From: JBFHRB01 sp041591915
Lineage (GTDB): Bacteria > Actinomycetota > Nitriliruptoria > Nitriliruptorales > Nitriliruptoraceae
Assembly (NCBI GenBank): GCA_041591915.1
Contig: JBFHRB010000001.1
Coordinates: 1 to 53,959, forward strand
Length of the DNA: 53,959 bases
Direction of reading: 5' to 3'
The notes under the pieces were generated by a model. That model worked only from the letters and a program-made list of their open reading frames with translations. It did no database searches and was not told the DNA's origin. Positions 1-8,405 of this stretch are shown here, piece after piece. Position 1 is the stretch's first letter. Each line of letters begins with the position of its first letter. Position numbers and translations under genes: made by a program.

Positions 1-2
1 GC

Positions 3-599
3 GTGATCGACCAGGCGCTCTCGACGGACCCGTTCACGGTCGTCGACGAGATCCGGGCCCGCAGCGACCGCGCACGCCAGTTCGGTCGGGACGTCAACGA
101 CAACAACCAGAAGTACTACGACGAGGCGCAGAAGCGCCCCGGCGTCGCCGACATCGCGAAGCCCTACGTGGAGGCCCAGGTCCAGGACGTGAAGGACACG
201 GTCGAGAACGGTCCCAGCGGCCTCGAGGCCGAGCTCATGGCCATGAAGGCCGCGATCGAGGCCGAGGCCAACGCAACGGCAGCCAAGGTCCTCGCCGAGG
301 CCGAGGCGGCGAAGCAGAAGGTGCTCGCCGAGGCCGGCGCCGTGAAGCAGAAGGCGATCTCCGAGGCGGCCGCTGCCGTGCAGAAGGTCAACCAGGAGAC
401 GGCCGAGGTCCAGGCCAAGGTCGACGAGGAGCTCGGTGAGACCGACGACCAGGTCCAGGCGCAGGTCGACAACCAGACGGACCCGGAGGGTCCGGGCGCG
501 AAGTGGCGGGAGAACACCACCAACACGACGAAGAAGTTCGTGCAGGACGTCAGCCCCGTCGACCTCCCCAGCGCCCCGTCCGGGTCGCCGAGCCTCTAG
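3..599 (+). CDS. Hypothetical coiled-coil protein (possibly 5'-truncated by window edge)
   Basis: I do not recognise this gene. The 198 residues visible begin with a GTG two bases from the window edge, so the true start may lie outside. From K95 to D149 there are five uninterrupted 11-residue units, each starting with Lys and rich in Ala, Glu and Gln (for example KVLAEAEAAKQ, KVLAEAGAVKQ, KAISEAAAAVQ). Such hendecads form long amphipathic helices or right-handed coiled coils, as in apolipoprotein-like and LEA-like proteins. The last 40 residues are polar and Pro/Ser rich. No membrane segment is seen in the visible part. A strong hairpin follows the stop. A structural or surface-associated role is only a guess. 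Confidence 0.6.
   Translation: MIDQALSTDPFTVVDEIRARSDRARQFGRDVNDNNQKYYDEAQKRPGVADIAKPYVEAQVQDVKDTVENGPSGLEAELMAMKAAIEAEANATAAKVLAEAEAAKQKVLAEAGAVKQKAISEAAAAVQKVNQETAEVQAKVDEELGETDDQVQAQVDNQTDPEGPGAKWRENTTNTTKKFVQDVSPVDLPSAPSGSPSL
285..449 (+). repeat. Five tandem 33-bp coding units (11-residue repeats)
   Basis: The codons for K95-D149 of the first gene form five head-to-tail 11-residue units without gaps. The first two are nearly identical in protein sequence and the later ones diverge progressively, suggesting growth by internal duplication. Confidence 0.6.
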
Positions 600-634
600 A
601 GGCTCTCCACGCCCCTGGCGGGAGGGGCACGGGA

Positions 635-666
635 CCGAGCGGTCGGCCTTCGGGTCGGCCGCTCGG
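635..666. terminator. Bidirectional hairpin terminator with UUCG loop
   Basis: A 14-bp stem (635-648 with 653-666) closes a TTCG tetraloop at 649-652. Two pairs are G-U in RNA. It lies between convergent genes ending at 599 (+) and 678 (-). There is no T tract, as is common for actinobacterial terminators. Confidence 0.75.
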
Positions 667-677
667 CCGTTCGCCGT

Positions 678-2060
678 TCAGCCGGCGTCGAGGATGCGCT
701 GGGCCTTGTAGCCGGAACGCGGCAGGGCCTCGCGGTCGAGGACCTCGACGTCCGCCTTGACGCCCAGCGAACCCTCGAGCGCAGCCGCGACCTCGTTGGC
801 GAGTGAGGTGCGGTCCTCGCCGGCGCCCTCGCCGACCTCCACCCGCACGACGAGGGGCAGGTCGCGCGCGTCGGGCGCGGGCCGGACCACCTGGTACTCG
901 AGGCTCGGCTTGCGGATCGCACGGACCGTTCGCAGCGCCGACTCGATCTCGAGCGGCAGCAGCGCCTTGCCCTGCACTCGGACGAGGTCCTTGAACCGAC
1001 CACCCCACCACCCGCGGGCGTGCGTGCAGTCGCTGTGGCCCTGGGAGCGGTCGACCTTGACCGCCTCCTCGAGGTCGTAGCGGACGAGGAAGTTGTCGCG
1101 ACCGAACGTGGTCACGACCAGATGGCCCCACTCGCCGTCCGGGACGGACCTGCCGGTGTCGGGATCGACGGCCTGGATGTAGCTGTAGTCGTCGGGGACG
1201 TAGGCGCCGCTGACGCCGGGCACGCTGACCCCCGCGTACGGGAGTGCCTCCGCGCCGCAGGTCATGAGGCCCATGGGCTCGCCCGGCACGTTGAGCTGCG
1301 GGGCGTTGCTGAAGTCGAGGCCCACGCTCTTCGGGTCGAGGCCGAGCTTGCCGGCGACCTCGAAGAACCGCCCGGTCGCGAAGCCCATGAAGGGGCGGTC
1401 CGGCGTGACGCGCTCCCAGAAGCGCAGTCCCTGCTCGGCCAGCTCGTCGGTCTCCGGCGGCGGCACCCACACCGACAGGCAACCGAGGTGCTCGTAGACG
1501 CCCTGCAGCATCGGCCCACCCGCGTACAGGTAGGCGGGGTGGGCGTGCGTCATGACCATCCCGGGCCGCACGCCCTGGCTCCAGAACATCCTCGCCCCGA
1601 GCTCGTAGTCCACGAGCAGGTCGTTGCGCGTCCACAGCGAGTGCGTGGGCGTCCCGGTCGTCCCCGTTGACGTGCCGATGCGGACGTTGTCGCGCAGCTC
1701 GGTGCCGCGGTAGTCGCCGACCGGCGGGTGCTCCGCCTCGGACTCACGCAGCTCGTCCTTGACGGTGAGCGGGACGGCATCGAGGTCCTCGATCGTCCCG
1801 AGGTCGGCGGCCGACTCGATGCCCGCCTCGGCGAGCTTGCGCGCGAAGAACGGGATCGGCCGGGTGAGTGCCCGGTCGACTGCGACCCGGGCCCGGTCGA
1901 GCTGGAGCTGTAGCAGCTGCTCGCGCGGCATGGTCTGCGTGGCCTCGTCGTACCACGTGCGGTCGACGTCGCCGAGCGTCTCCGGCGGGGACTGCCGCAA
2001 GGTCGCCCAGGGCAGGTTGGCGGCGGTGTCGGGCGCGTGCTCGGGCAAGTTCGGCTCCAT
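678..2060 (-). CDS. Phenylacetate-CoA ligase-like (PaaK family) acyl-CoA synthetase
   Basis: This 460-residue ANL-superfamily enzyme would activate a carboxylic acid as an acyl-adenylate and then as a CoA thioester. The phosphate-binding loop GTSTGTTGTPT is clear, and a Lys near the C-terminus (in SGYKAQRI) is a candidate for the catalytic lysine. Length fits PaaK (about 430-450). The ATG at 2060 was chosen over longer in-frame starts because a conserved palindromic operator (2088-2101) and a TACGGT -10 lie just upstream. The acid substrate cannot be read from sequence. Aryl- or cyclic-acid activation fits the family and neighbours. Confidence 0.85.
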   Translation of the reverse strand: MEPNLPEHAPDTAANLPWATLRQSPPETLGDVDRTWYDEATQTMPREQLLQLQLDRARVAVDRALTRPIPFFARKLAEAGIESAADLGTIEDLDAVPLTVKDELRESEAEHPPVGDYRGTELRDNVRIGTSTGTTGTPTHSLWTRNDLLVDYELGARMFWSQGVRPGMVMTHAHPAYLYAGGPMLQGVYEHLGCLSVWVPPPETDELAEQGLRFWERVTPDRPFMGFATGRFFEVAGKLGLDPKSVGLDFSNAPQLNVPGEPMGLMTCGAEALPYAGVSVPGVSGAYVPDDYSYIQAVDPDTGRSVPDGEWGHLVVTTFGRDNFLVRYDLEEAVKVDRSQGHSDCTHARGWWGGRFKDLVRVQGKALLPLEIESALRTVRAIRKPSLEYQVVRPAPDARDLPLVVRVEVGEGAGEDRTSLANEVAAALEGSLGVKADVEVLDREALPRSGYKAQRILDAG

Positions 2061-2087
2061 CCCCGTGGTGGTCGCGCGCCGCAACCT

Positions 2088-2101
2088 TGACGCGCGTGTC
2101 A
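2088..2101. promoter_or_regulatory. Operator palindrome TGACGCGCGTGTCA with -10 box for the ligase
   Basis: One of nine copies of TGACRCGCGYGTCA in the window, followed by GGGAAC. On the minus strand a TACGGT -10 (2111 to 2106) lies just upstream, so a bound repressor would cover the predicted start of transcription of the 678-2060 ligase. A weaker relative, TGAAAGGTCGTCA, lies at 2131-2143. Confidence 0.75.
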
Positions 2102-2129
2102 GGGAACCGTAGCGTCCGGCGCCGCGGAC

Positions 2130-3179
2130 CTGAAAGGTCGTCAGATACCGCAGCCGGACATCCTCGAGGCACCCCGGGACCCCTCGCGCCACACGCTCGA
2201 CCGGCGTGTCCCATCGGTTCGCCGTACGACCAGCCTCGACCTCGCGCTGGTCCACCCCGACCCGGACGACCTCGACTGGCAGGGCAGCTACGTCGACCTC
2301 GCCACCCGCCTCGCGTCACGCATCTCGGCCAGGGCGCGTGACCTCCGCACGACGGCTGACGGCGAGGACGTCGTCGACCAGGCCGTCATCGAGGCCACGA
2401 CCGATCCCGGTGGCCGGCTCGCCAGGATCGCCTCCGAACCCGGCGCGAAGGAGCTCGAGGCCCTCGTGGGGTCCATGCTCCACCGGGGGTTCCGGGCCCG
2501 GCTGGGGGAGGCAGCGGCCTCGCACGCGGGCACGGCGCTGTTCGCCCTGGCCCTCGACCTCCCGACGATCACGCTGATCTCGGGGTACGCCATCATGCGC
2601 GGCATGGCCGAGGCCGGCGCCCCTCCGGGCAACATCATCCCGGCCCCGGTCCTCCAGCGCGTCGCAGACGTCTGCTCCGGCTGGCGCGCCGACGGGACGA
2701 TGGTCGCGCGGGTCAGCGCCGCCGAGGGCGGGCCCACGGTCGACTGTCCGCCCGCCCCGGACCTCGCACGGCCCGACGACCCGGCCGCCTGGCACGAGAT
2801 GCCGGTGCTCGCGCCGCACCAGATGCGCCGACGTCGACGCATGGACGTGACACGCGTCGGCGACGAGGTCGTGCTCGACGCGACGTTCCGCGACTCCTAC
2901 GCCGACCGCGAGGGGACCGAGGTCGTGCTGCACGAGTACACGGTCGGCGGCTGGTTCGACGCCGACCTCCGGCTGACCGAGATCGTCGCCCGCCCCCACG
3001 TCCTGCCCTACGGCGAGTGCCCGCTCGCCGCGCCCAGGGTCGCCGCCCTCGTCGGGACGCGCGCCCCCGACATCCGCGACGCCGTGAAGCGCGAGCTCGC
3101 GGGCATCGCCGGCTGCACGCACCTCAACGACCTGCTGAACCACCTCACCGACGTTCCCGAGCTCGTGGCGCACCTGTGA
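2130..3179 (+). CDS. DUF2889 domain protein, start codon unclear
   Basis: The reading frame is open from just after a TGA at 2088 to the stop at 3177-3179. The C-terminal part has DUF2889 features: a PHVLPYGECPLAAPRV stretch, then a HLNDLLNHL segment near the end. Function is unknown. No ATG, GTG or TTG exists in frame between 2091 and 2466, yet the sequence upstream of GTG 2466 looks like genuine protein (VRRTTSLDLALVHPDDLDW, then a charged helical stretch), so a start at 2466 would remove about 110 plausible residues. CTG 2130 is the only near-cognate start that keeps the domain (349 aa). The stop overlaps the next start as GTGA, so the gene is translationally coupled to the following ACAD. 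Confidence 0.7.
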   Translation: MKGRQIPQPDILEAPRDPSRHTLDRRVPSVRRTTSLDLALVHPDPDDLDWQGSYVDLATRLASRISARARDLRTTADGEDVVDQAVIEATTDPGGRLARIASEPGAKELEALVGSMLHRGFRARLGEAAASHAGTALFALALDLPTITLISGYAIMRGMAEAGAPPGNIIPAPVLQRVADVCSGWRADGTMVARVSAAEGGPTVDCPPAPDLARPDDPAAWHEMPVLAPHQMRRRRRMDVTRVGDEVVLDATFRDSYADREGTEVVLHEYTVGGWFDADLRLTEIVARPHVLPYGECPLAAPRVAALVGTRAPDIRDAVKRELAGIAGCTHLNDLLNHLTDVPELVAHL

Positions 3180-4372
3180 GGCTGCGCTACGACGCCGCGA
3201 CCGAGGAGTTCCGCGACGAGCTGCGGAGCTGGCTCGACGCGCACGCGCCGTCGGAGGACGACGTCGCCGCAGAGCCGCGCGAGTCCTCGGCCCACCTTCC
3301 GGCGTGGGCCGTGCGCTTCCAGCGCCGGGCGTTCGACGATGGCTGGCTCGTGCCCGGCTGGGGTCCCGAGTTCGGCGGTCGCAACGCGACGCCGGAGCAG
3401 GTGATGGTCTACTTCGAGGAGTTCTCGAAGCTGCACGTGGCGCGCTCGGCCAACCCGCAGGGCCTCGGCATCGTCGCTCCGTCGCTGTACGACGAGGGCA
3501 CCGAGGAGCAGAAGGCGCAGTGGCTGCTGCCGACCCTGCGAGCGGAGATCTCCTGGTGCGTCGGCATGAGCGAGCCGGGCGCGGGCTCGGACCTCGCCGC
3601 GTTGAGCACGCGAGCGCTCGTCGAGGGCGACGAGTTCGTCATCAGCGGCCAGAAGGTCTGGACCTCCGGCGCCCATCACGCGGACGTCTGCCTGGCCTTC
3701 GTGCGCACCGACCCGGACGCGCCCAGGCACAAGGGCATCTCGGTCGTGATCGTGCCGATGGATGCCCCGGGCATCACCTGTCGCCCCCTGCCCGAGCTCA
3801 CGGCCCCCGACCACGCCGACTTCAACGAGGTGTTCTTCGACGAGGTCCGCGTCCCGCGCGACAACCTCGTCGGCGAGCTGAACCGCGGGTGGGCGATGGC
3901 GATGGGCTCGCTCGGGCACGAGCGCGCGATGCTCTGGGTGATGCAGGCCACGGCCATCGAGCGCAACCTCGCCAACCTCCTGGCGCTCGCGGACGACGTG
4001 CTCCCCGACGGCTCGAGACGTGGCGACGACCCGGCGTTCCGGGAGACCGTGGGGCGGCTCTACACCGACGCCCAGGCGGTGTGGTTCCTCGGCTACAAGG
4101 GCTTCGCGACGGCCAGGCACGGACAGCTCGCCCCCGAGCACCTGATCCTCAAGCTCTACTCGTCCGAGGTCCAGCAGCGACTCGCCGACGCCGGCATGCA
4201 GGTGCGCGGTGCCGCCGCCGTCGACGTCTCCGACGACCCCGGCGGCATGAGCTACGACCGCGGGTCGTGGTCGCTGCTGTGGCTGCGGTCGTTCGCGAAC
4301 ACGATCGCGGGCGGGACGTCCGAGATCCAGCGCAACATCATCGCCGAGCGCCTCCTCGGCCTGCCGCGCTGA
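3176..4372 (+). CDS. Acyl-CoA dehydrogenase, large-subunit FadE type
   Basis: A 398-residue FAD-dependent enzyme for alpha,beta-dehydrogenation of an acyl-CoA. Visible family features are MSEPGAGSDLA (flavin/substrate loop), KVWTSGAHHAD, and the C-terminal GGTSEIQRNIIAERLLGLP. The position equal to the catalytic Glu of medium-chain ACADs is Gly, as in many steroid and branched-acid FadEs whose base lies elsewhere. The GTG start overlaps the upstream stop by GTGA. It is followed 8 nt later by an SDR, so DUF2889-ACAD-SDR form one operon. Substrate unknown. Confidence 0.9.
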   Translation: MRLRYDAATEEFRDELRSWLDAHAPSEDDVAAEPRESSAHLPAWAVRFQRRAFDDGWLVPGWGPEFGGRNATPEQVMVYFEEFSKLHVARSANPQGLGIVAPSLYDEGTEEQKAQWLLPTLRAEISWCVGMSEPGAGSDLAALSTRALVEGDEFVISGQKVWTSGAHHADVCLAFVRTDPDAPRHKGISVVIVPMDAPGITCRPLPELTAPDHADFNEVFFDEVRVPRDNLVGELNRGWAMAMGSLGHERAMLWVMQATAIERNLANLLALADDVLPDGSRRGDDPAFRETVGRLYTDAQAVWFLGYKGFATARHGQLAPEHLILKLYSSEVQQRLADAGMQVRGAAAVDVSDDPGGMSYDRGSWSLLWLRSFANTIAGGTSEIQRNIIAERLLGLPR

Positions 4373-4380
4373 GGGCCTCC

Positions 4381-5154
4381 ATGGCGGACGTGCGAGACCT
4401 GGCGGCGGTCGTGCTCGGCGCATCGTCCGGGCTCGGGGCAGCGATCGCCTCGGAGCTGGCACGAAGGGGCGCTCGAGTCACGGCGGTCGCCCGGCGCGCG
4501 GCACTCCTCGAGGGCGTCGTCGCGACGCTGCCGGGCGACGGCCACCGCGCGGTGGCCTGCGATCTGACGGACGCGCCCGCGGCGCGCGCCATGCTCGCCG
4601 AAGCGGAAGCCGTCCACGGCTCGGTGGACGTGCTGATCCACGCGGCGGGCATCGAGGAGCGCCGAGCGACGCTGGACGCCGACCTCGACCACTACCGCCG
4701 GATCCTCGAGACGAACCTGCTCACGGCCGTCACGGCGACGCTCGCGGTCCTGCCGGGGATGCATGCGCGCGGGCGGGGCTACCTCGCCTACCTGTCGTCG
4801 GACCAGGGGCGGGCACCGACCCCGATGACCGGGGCCTACGGCGCGAGCAAGGCAGCCCTCAGCGCCTTCGTGGACACGGTGGCCCACGAGTGCCATGGCA
4901 GCGGTGTGTACGCCCACACCGTCTACCCCGGCTGGGTGGACACACCGCTCGGCCGGTCGGCGGTCGAGGACGGCATGCCACTGCCGCCCCGGGCGGTGCG
5001 CCGACGTCCGGAGCAGGTCGCTCGAGCGACCGTCGACGGACTCGGTGGCAGGCGCATCGACATCAACGTCGCGCCCCTCGCCGCGCTCGCGCCGGTCATG
5101 CGCCCGTTCGCGCCCCGGTTCTACGCCCGCCAGATCCGTCGCGCCTCCGGCTAG
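4381..5154 (+). CDS. Short-chain dehydrogenase/reductase
   Basis: 257 residues with a Rossmann glycine motif (LGASSGLGAAIA in place of the usual TGxxxGxG), an AAGIE turn, a catalytic Ser in LSSDQG and the YGASK active-site pair. It probably oxidises or reduces a hydroxyl/keto group on a CoA-bound intermediate using NAD(P). The ATG has a GAGGG ribosome site 6 nt upstream. The C-terminus is basic and extended. Its TAG stop shares the palindrome CTAG (5151-5154) with the stop of the convergent SDR on the other strand. Confidence 0.88.
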   Translation: MADVRDLAAVVLGASSGLGAAIASELARRGARVTAVARRAALLEGVVATLPGDGHRAVACDLTDAPAARAMLAEAEAVHGSVDVLIHAAGIEERRATLDADLDHYRRILETNLLTAVTATLAVLPGMHARGRGYLAYLSSDQGRAPTPMTGAYGASKAALSAFVDTVAHECHGSGVYAHTVYPGWVDTPLGRSAVEDGMPLPPRAVRRRPEQVARATVDGLGGRRIDINVAPLAALAPVMRPFAPRFYARQIRRASG

Positions 5155-5933
5155 TCGCGTTCGTTGCGGTCCCTGAACCGCTGCATGCCCGCGCGGATCG
5201 GTCGGCGGAGCAGCGAGTAGCTCGCGGTGACGACGCCGTACTGGCGCGGTGCCGTGACGTAGGGGCGCTCGTGTCGCAGGGCGCCGACGATCGCGTCGGC
5301 GACGACGGTGGGCGGGTAGAGCCTGCCCTTGTAGTGGGCCTCGCCCTTGCCGCGGTCCCAGATCTCGGTGTCGATCGGGCCGGGCGCCACGACACCGACG
5401 TACACGCCGGTGTCGGCGAGATCGACCGCCAGGCCCTCGCTCCACCGTGACAGCGCCGCCTTCGACGCGCCGTAGCCCGCCTCGTTGGGCACCGGCATGA
5501 CCCCGGCCACCGACGTCACGTTCACGACGCCTCCGAAGCGTCGCTCGAGCATGCTCGGCAGCGCGGCCATCGTGACCCACACGGCCCCGAGGAAGTTGAC
5601 CCGCATGACCTCGTCGATGTCCTCGACGGAGGCCTCGGAGGCCCGGACGCGGTGGGGCATGCCGGCGTTGTTGACGAGGATGTCGGCGTGCCCGAAGCGT
5701 TCGTGCACCGCCGCAACGATCCCCTCGGCCGAGTCCCTGTCGCCGATGTCCGCCGGGTGGGCGAACGAGTCGGGGGAGTGGGCCCGGCAGCGCTCGACGA
5801 CCTCGTCGAGGCGATCCTTGCGTCGCGCCACGGCGACCACACGCGAACCCTGCCTGGCCAACGCCTCCGCAGTGGCGGCGCCGATCCCACTCGACGCGCC
5901 GGTGACGATGGCGACGCTGCGCTTGACGTCCAC
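5151..5933 (-). CDS. Short-chain dehydrogenase/reductase
   Basis: A classical SDR of 260 residues with TGASSGIGAATA for NAD(P) binding, NNAG, the catalytic Ser in NVTSVAG and YGASK. The PGPIDTEIWDRGKGEAHYKG segment resembles SDRs in lipid catabolic clusters that have a C-terminal extension. The GTG start lies 2 nt after the TGA of the upstream ACAD, so the two are co-transcribed. Its TAG stop overlaps the convergent SDR stop by three bases. Substrate unknown. Confidence 0.88.
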   Translation of the reverse strand: MDVKRSVAIVTGASSGIGAATAEALARQGSRVVAVARRKDRLDEVVERCRAHSPDSFAHPADIGDRDSAEGIVAAVHERFGHADILVNNAGMPHRVRASEASVEDIDEVMRVNFLGAVWVTMAALPSMLERRFGGVVNVTSVAGVMPVPNEAGYGASKAALSRWSEGLAVDLADTGVYVGVVAPGPIDTEIWDRGKGEAHYKGRLYPPTVVADAIVGALRHERPYVTAPRQYGVVTASYSLLRRPIRAGMQRFRDRNERD

Positions 5934-5935
5934 GC

Positions 5936-7144
5936 TCAGGCCTCGGGCTTCCGCGGCTTCTTCGGCATCTTCAGGGCACGGTCCGCGATGATGTTCTTCT
6001 GGACCTCGGTGGTGCCGGCCCCGATCGACGTGTACCGCTGGTAGGCGTACAGGCGTGCCCACTGGCCGTTGTCCACCGCGTCCTCGCTGTCCTTGAGCAG
6101 CAGCGCGCGTGGCCCGAGCAGATCGACGTTGAGCTCGGCGAGCGTCTGGGCGAGGTAGCTCCACTGCAGCTTCGCGAGCGGTACCTCGGGCCAGTTCTTC
6201 TGCCCGTTGAGGATCTTCGACAGCGCTCGGGCGTTGAGGAGCCGCGTCAGCTCCACCTGCGTGAAGGCGCGTGCGATGCGATCCCGCAGGAGCGGGTCGT
6301 CGAGCGCCTCCGGGTTGAGCTCACGTGTGCGCTCGATGACGTCGTTGAGCTCGGTGGCCATGGTGACGCTGAGGCCGGCCGTGCCGACACGCTCGTGCTC
6401 GAGCGTGCCCATCGCGACGAGCCAGCCCTCGCCGTCGCCGGCCAGCCGGTGCTCGACCGGGATGCGTGCGTCCTCGAACACCACCTCGCAGAACGACTCC
6501 TCGTCGACGAGGTCGCGGATCGGCGTGACGGTGATGCCGGGCGTCTTCATGTCGACGATGAACGCCGTGATGCCCTCGTGCTTGCTGCCACGCTCCAGTG
6601 CGGTGGGATCGGTGCGGAAGAGGAAGAGGCCCCAGTCCGCGAGGTGGGCGGTCGTCGTCCAGATCTTGCGCCCGTTGACGACGTAGTGGTCGCCGTCGCG
6701 GATCGCCATCGTCCGCAGGTTCGCCAGGTCGCTGCCCGCCTCGGGCTCGGTGAAGCCCTGACACCAGACCTCGTCGGCCGTCAGGATCCCCGGGCACCAC
6801 TTCTGGGCCTGCTCGTCGGTGCCGTGGTGGAGGATCATCGGCCCGATGTGCCAGATGCCGACGGCGTTGAGGATGCCCGGGGCCTTCGCCCGTGCCATCT
6901 CCTCGGAGTAGATGAAGTTCTGCATGATCGTGGCCTCACGGCCACCCCAGGACTTCGGCCAGTTGATGGCCGCCCAGCCGTGCTCGTGCATGCGGCGCTG
7001 CCAGGCCTTGCGACGTGCGAACGTGCGCGGAAGCCAGGGGTCGACGATCTCCGCGCCGTCCTTGAAGTCCGGCAGGTTCTCCTCGAGGAACGTCCGAAGC
7101 TCCTCGCGGAACGCCTCGTCCTCGGGCGTGTAGGCGAAGTCCAC
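5936..7144 (-). CDS. Acyl-CoA dehydrogenase, large-subunit FadE type
   Basis: A 402-residue ACAD. Visible features are the FTEPEAGSDLANL loop, KIWTTTAHLADWG and GAGTTEVQKNIIADRALKMP. The canonical C-terminal catalytic Glu position is Ala. GTG 7144 is preferred because GGGAGG lies 8 nt upstream. The alternative GTG at 7168 falls inside an operator-like palindrome. It heads an operon with the SDR at 5151-5933 and is divergent from a smaller ACAD at 7253, which suggests an alpha2beta2 heterotetramer of the ChsE/FadE28-FadE29 kind (inference). Confidence 0.9.
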   Translation of the reverse strand: MDFAYTPEDEAFREELRTFLEENLPDFKDGAEIVDPWLPRTFARRKAWQRRMHEHGWAAINWPKSWGGREATIMQNFIYSEEMARAKAPGILNAVGIWHIGPMILHHGTDEQAQKWCPGILTADEVWCQGFTEPEAGSDLANLRTMAIRDGDHYVVNGRKIWTTTAHLADWGLFLFRTDPTALERGSKHEGITAFIVDMKTPGITVTPIRDLVDEESFCEVVFEDARIPVEHRLAGDGEGWLVAMGTLEHERVGTAGLSVTMATELNDVIERTRELNPEALDDPLLRDRIARAFTQVELTRLLNARALSKILNGQKNWPEVPLAKLQWSYLAQTLAELNVDLLGPRALLLKDSEDAVDNGQWARLYAYQRYTSIGAGTTEVQKNIIADRALKMPKKPRKPEA

Positions 7145-7162
7145 CCGGCTGCCTCCCTGTCC

Positions 7163-7175
7163 TGACACCTCGTCA
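7163..7175. promoter_or_regulatory. 13-bp operator-like palindrome TGACACCTCGTCA
   Basis: A shorter-spaced relative of the main palindrome, in the leader of the minus-strand ACAD operon and 40 bp from the full site at 7203. A minus-strand -10 TAGCGT is at 7195 to 7190. Confidence 0.55.
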
Positions 7176-7202
7176 GGTCGTCCGCCCCGACGCTAGCATG
7201 AC

Positions 7203-7216
7203 TGACACACGCGTCA
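7203..7216. promoter_or_regulatory. Operator palindrome TGACACACGCGTCA between divergent ACAD operons
   Basis: Followed by GGG like most copies. A plus-strand -10 TAGCAT at 7194-7199 places transcription start inside the palindrome, so binding should block the 7253-9749 operon directly. Confidence 0.75.
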
Positions 7217-7252
7217 GGGTCGTCGCGTGCGGGTTCGATGTGGAGGGCGCGC

Positions 7253-8350
7253 GTGGATTTCCAGTTCTCGGAGGAGCAGCAGGCGTTCCGCCAGTCGGTC
7301 CGCGACGCCCTCGAGAAGGAGTTCCCGCCGGACCGTGTCCGCGAACTCGCCGACACCGACGCCGGGATCAGCGCCGAGGCGTGGTCGATGTTCGCGTCGC
7401 TCGGCTGGACCGGCGTCCTCGTTCCCGAGGAGCACGGCGGCCTCGGACTCGGCCTCGTCGATGCCATCATCCTCATGGAGGAGATGGGTCGGCTCCCACT
7501 GCCTGGGCCCTTCTGGTCCTCGGCTGGCCTGGCGACGCTCGCCGCGGGGCGTTTCGGCGCCCAGGAGCTCCTGGCCGGACTCGCCGACGGCACGAGCCGT
7601 GGCACGGTCGCCCTCGACGAGGGCGGCTCGCGTGACCCGCTCGACGCCATCCGGACGACCGCCGTGGCCGCGGGTGGCACGTGGACGCTCGACGGCGTGA
7701 AGCTGGCGGTGCCCGACGGGCACACCGCGGACTGGGCGATCGTGGTCGCACACACGCCCGACGGCCTCGGCGCCTTCCTGGTCGAGGAGCCCCATGCGAG
7801 CCTGCAGGCCACCATCGACCCGAGCCGCAAGCTCGCGCGCCTCGAGCTGCGCGGCACGCCTGCGCGGCAGCTGGACGCGGACGAGGGCGCGATCCGCCGC
7901 CTGCTGGACGATGCGGCCGTGCTCCTGGCGGCCGAGTCGGTCGGCGCGGCCGAGCGTGCGCTCGAGCTCGCGGTCGAGTACTCGCATCAGCGGGTGCAGT
8001 TCGGCCGGCCGATCGGCGCGTTCCAGGCCATGAAGCACCTTGCCGCCGAGATGCTGCAGCGCGTCGAGCTCGCCCGTGTGGGCGTCCACTACGCCGCGTG
8101 GACCTCGGACGAGGATGCGGACGACCGCGAGCGCGCGGCCGCCATCGCTGCGTCCTGGTCGGCCGAGGCCGCCATCGGCGTGACCGGCGACAGCATCCAG
8201 ATCCACGGCGGTGTCGGGTTCACGTGGGACGCGCACGTGCAGCTGCACTTCAAGCGGGCCAAGGTCAACGACGTGCTGCTGGGCCAGCAGGGGTGGCATC
8301 GCCAGCGCGTCGCCGACCTCGTGCTCGGCCCGGTGGGAGCAACCGCCTGA
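7253..8350 (+). CDS. Acyl-CoA dehydrogenase, small-subunit FadE type
   Basis: 365 residues. The N-terminal helical domain (DFQFSEEQQAFRQSVRDAL) and HGGVGFTWDAHVQLHFKRA near the C-terminus are typical of the smaller partner in heterotetrameric ACADs. VQFGRPIGAFQAMKH is the FAD-contacting helix. The GTG start has GGAGG 6 nt upstream. An in-frame ATG at 7238 lacks such a site. It is divergent from the 5936-7144 ACAD and shares its operator region, so the two probably form one enzyme. A PaaK-type ligase follows in the same operon. Confidence 0.88.
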   Translation: MDFQFSEEQQAFRQSVRDALEKEFPPDRVRELADTDAGISAEAWSMFASLGWTGVLVPEEHGGLGLGLVDAIILMEEMGRLPLPGPFWSSAGLATLAAGRFGAQELLAGLADGTSRGTVALDEGGSRDPLDAIRTTAVAAGGTWTLDGVKLAVPDGHTADWAIVVAHTPDGLGAFLVEEPHASLQATIDPSRKLARLELRGTPARQLDADEGAIRRLLDDAAVLLAAESVGAAERALELAVEYSHQRVQFGRPIGAFQAMKHLAAEMLQRVELARVGVHYAAWTSDEDADDRERAAAIAASWSAEAAIGVTGDSIQIHGGVGFTWDAHVQLHFKRAKVNDVLLGQQGWHRQRVADLVLGPVGATA

Positions 8351-8405
8351 CCCGCGGCCGCTTCTCGGCTACAAGGACGTGGCGCGGCAGCCGGAGGAGG
8401 GCGCC

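Noticed and set aside
7163..7168. GTG 7168 as the start of the ACAD at 5936
   Set aside because: It falls inside an operator-like palindrome and has no ribosome site; GTG 7144 has GGGAGG at good spacing.
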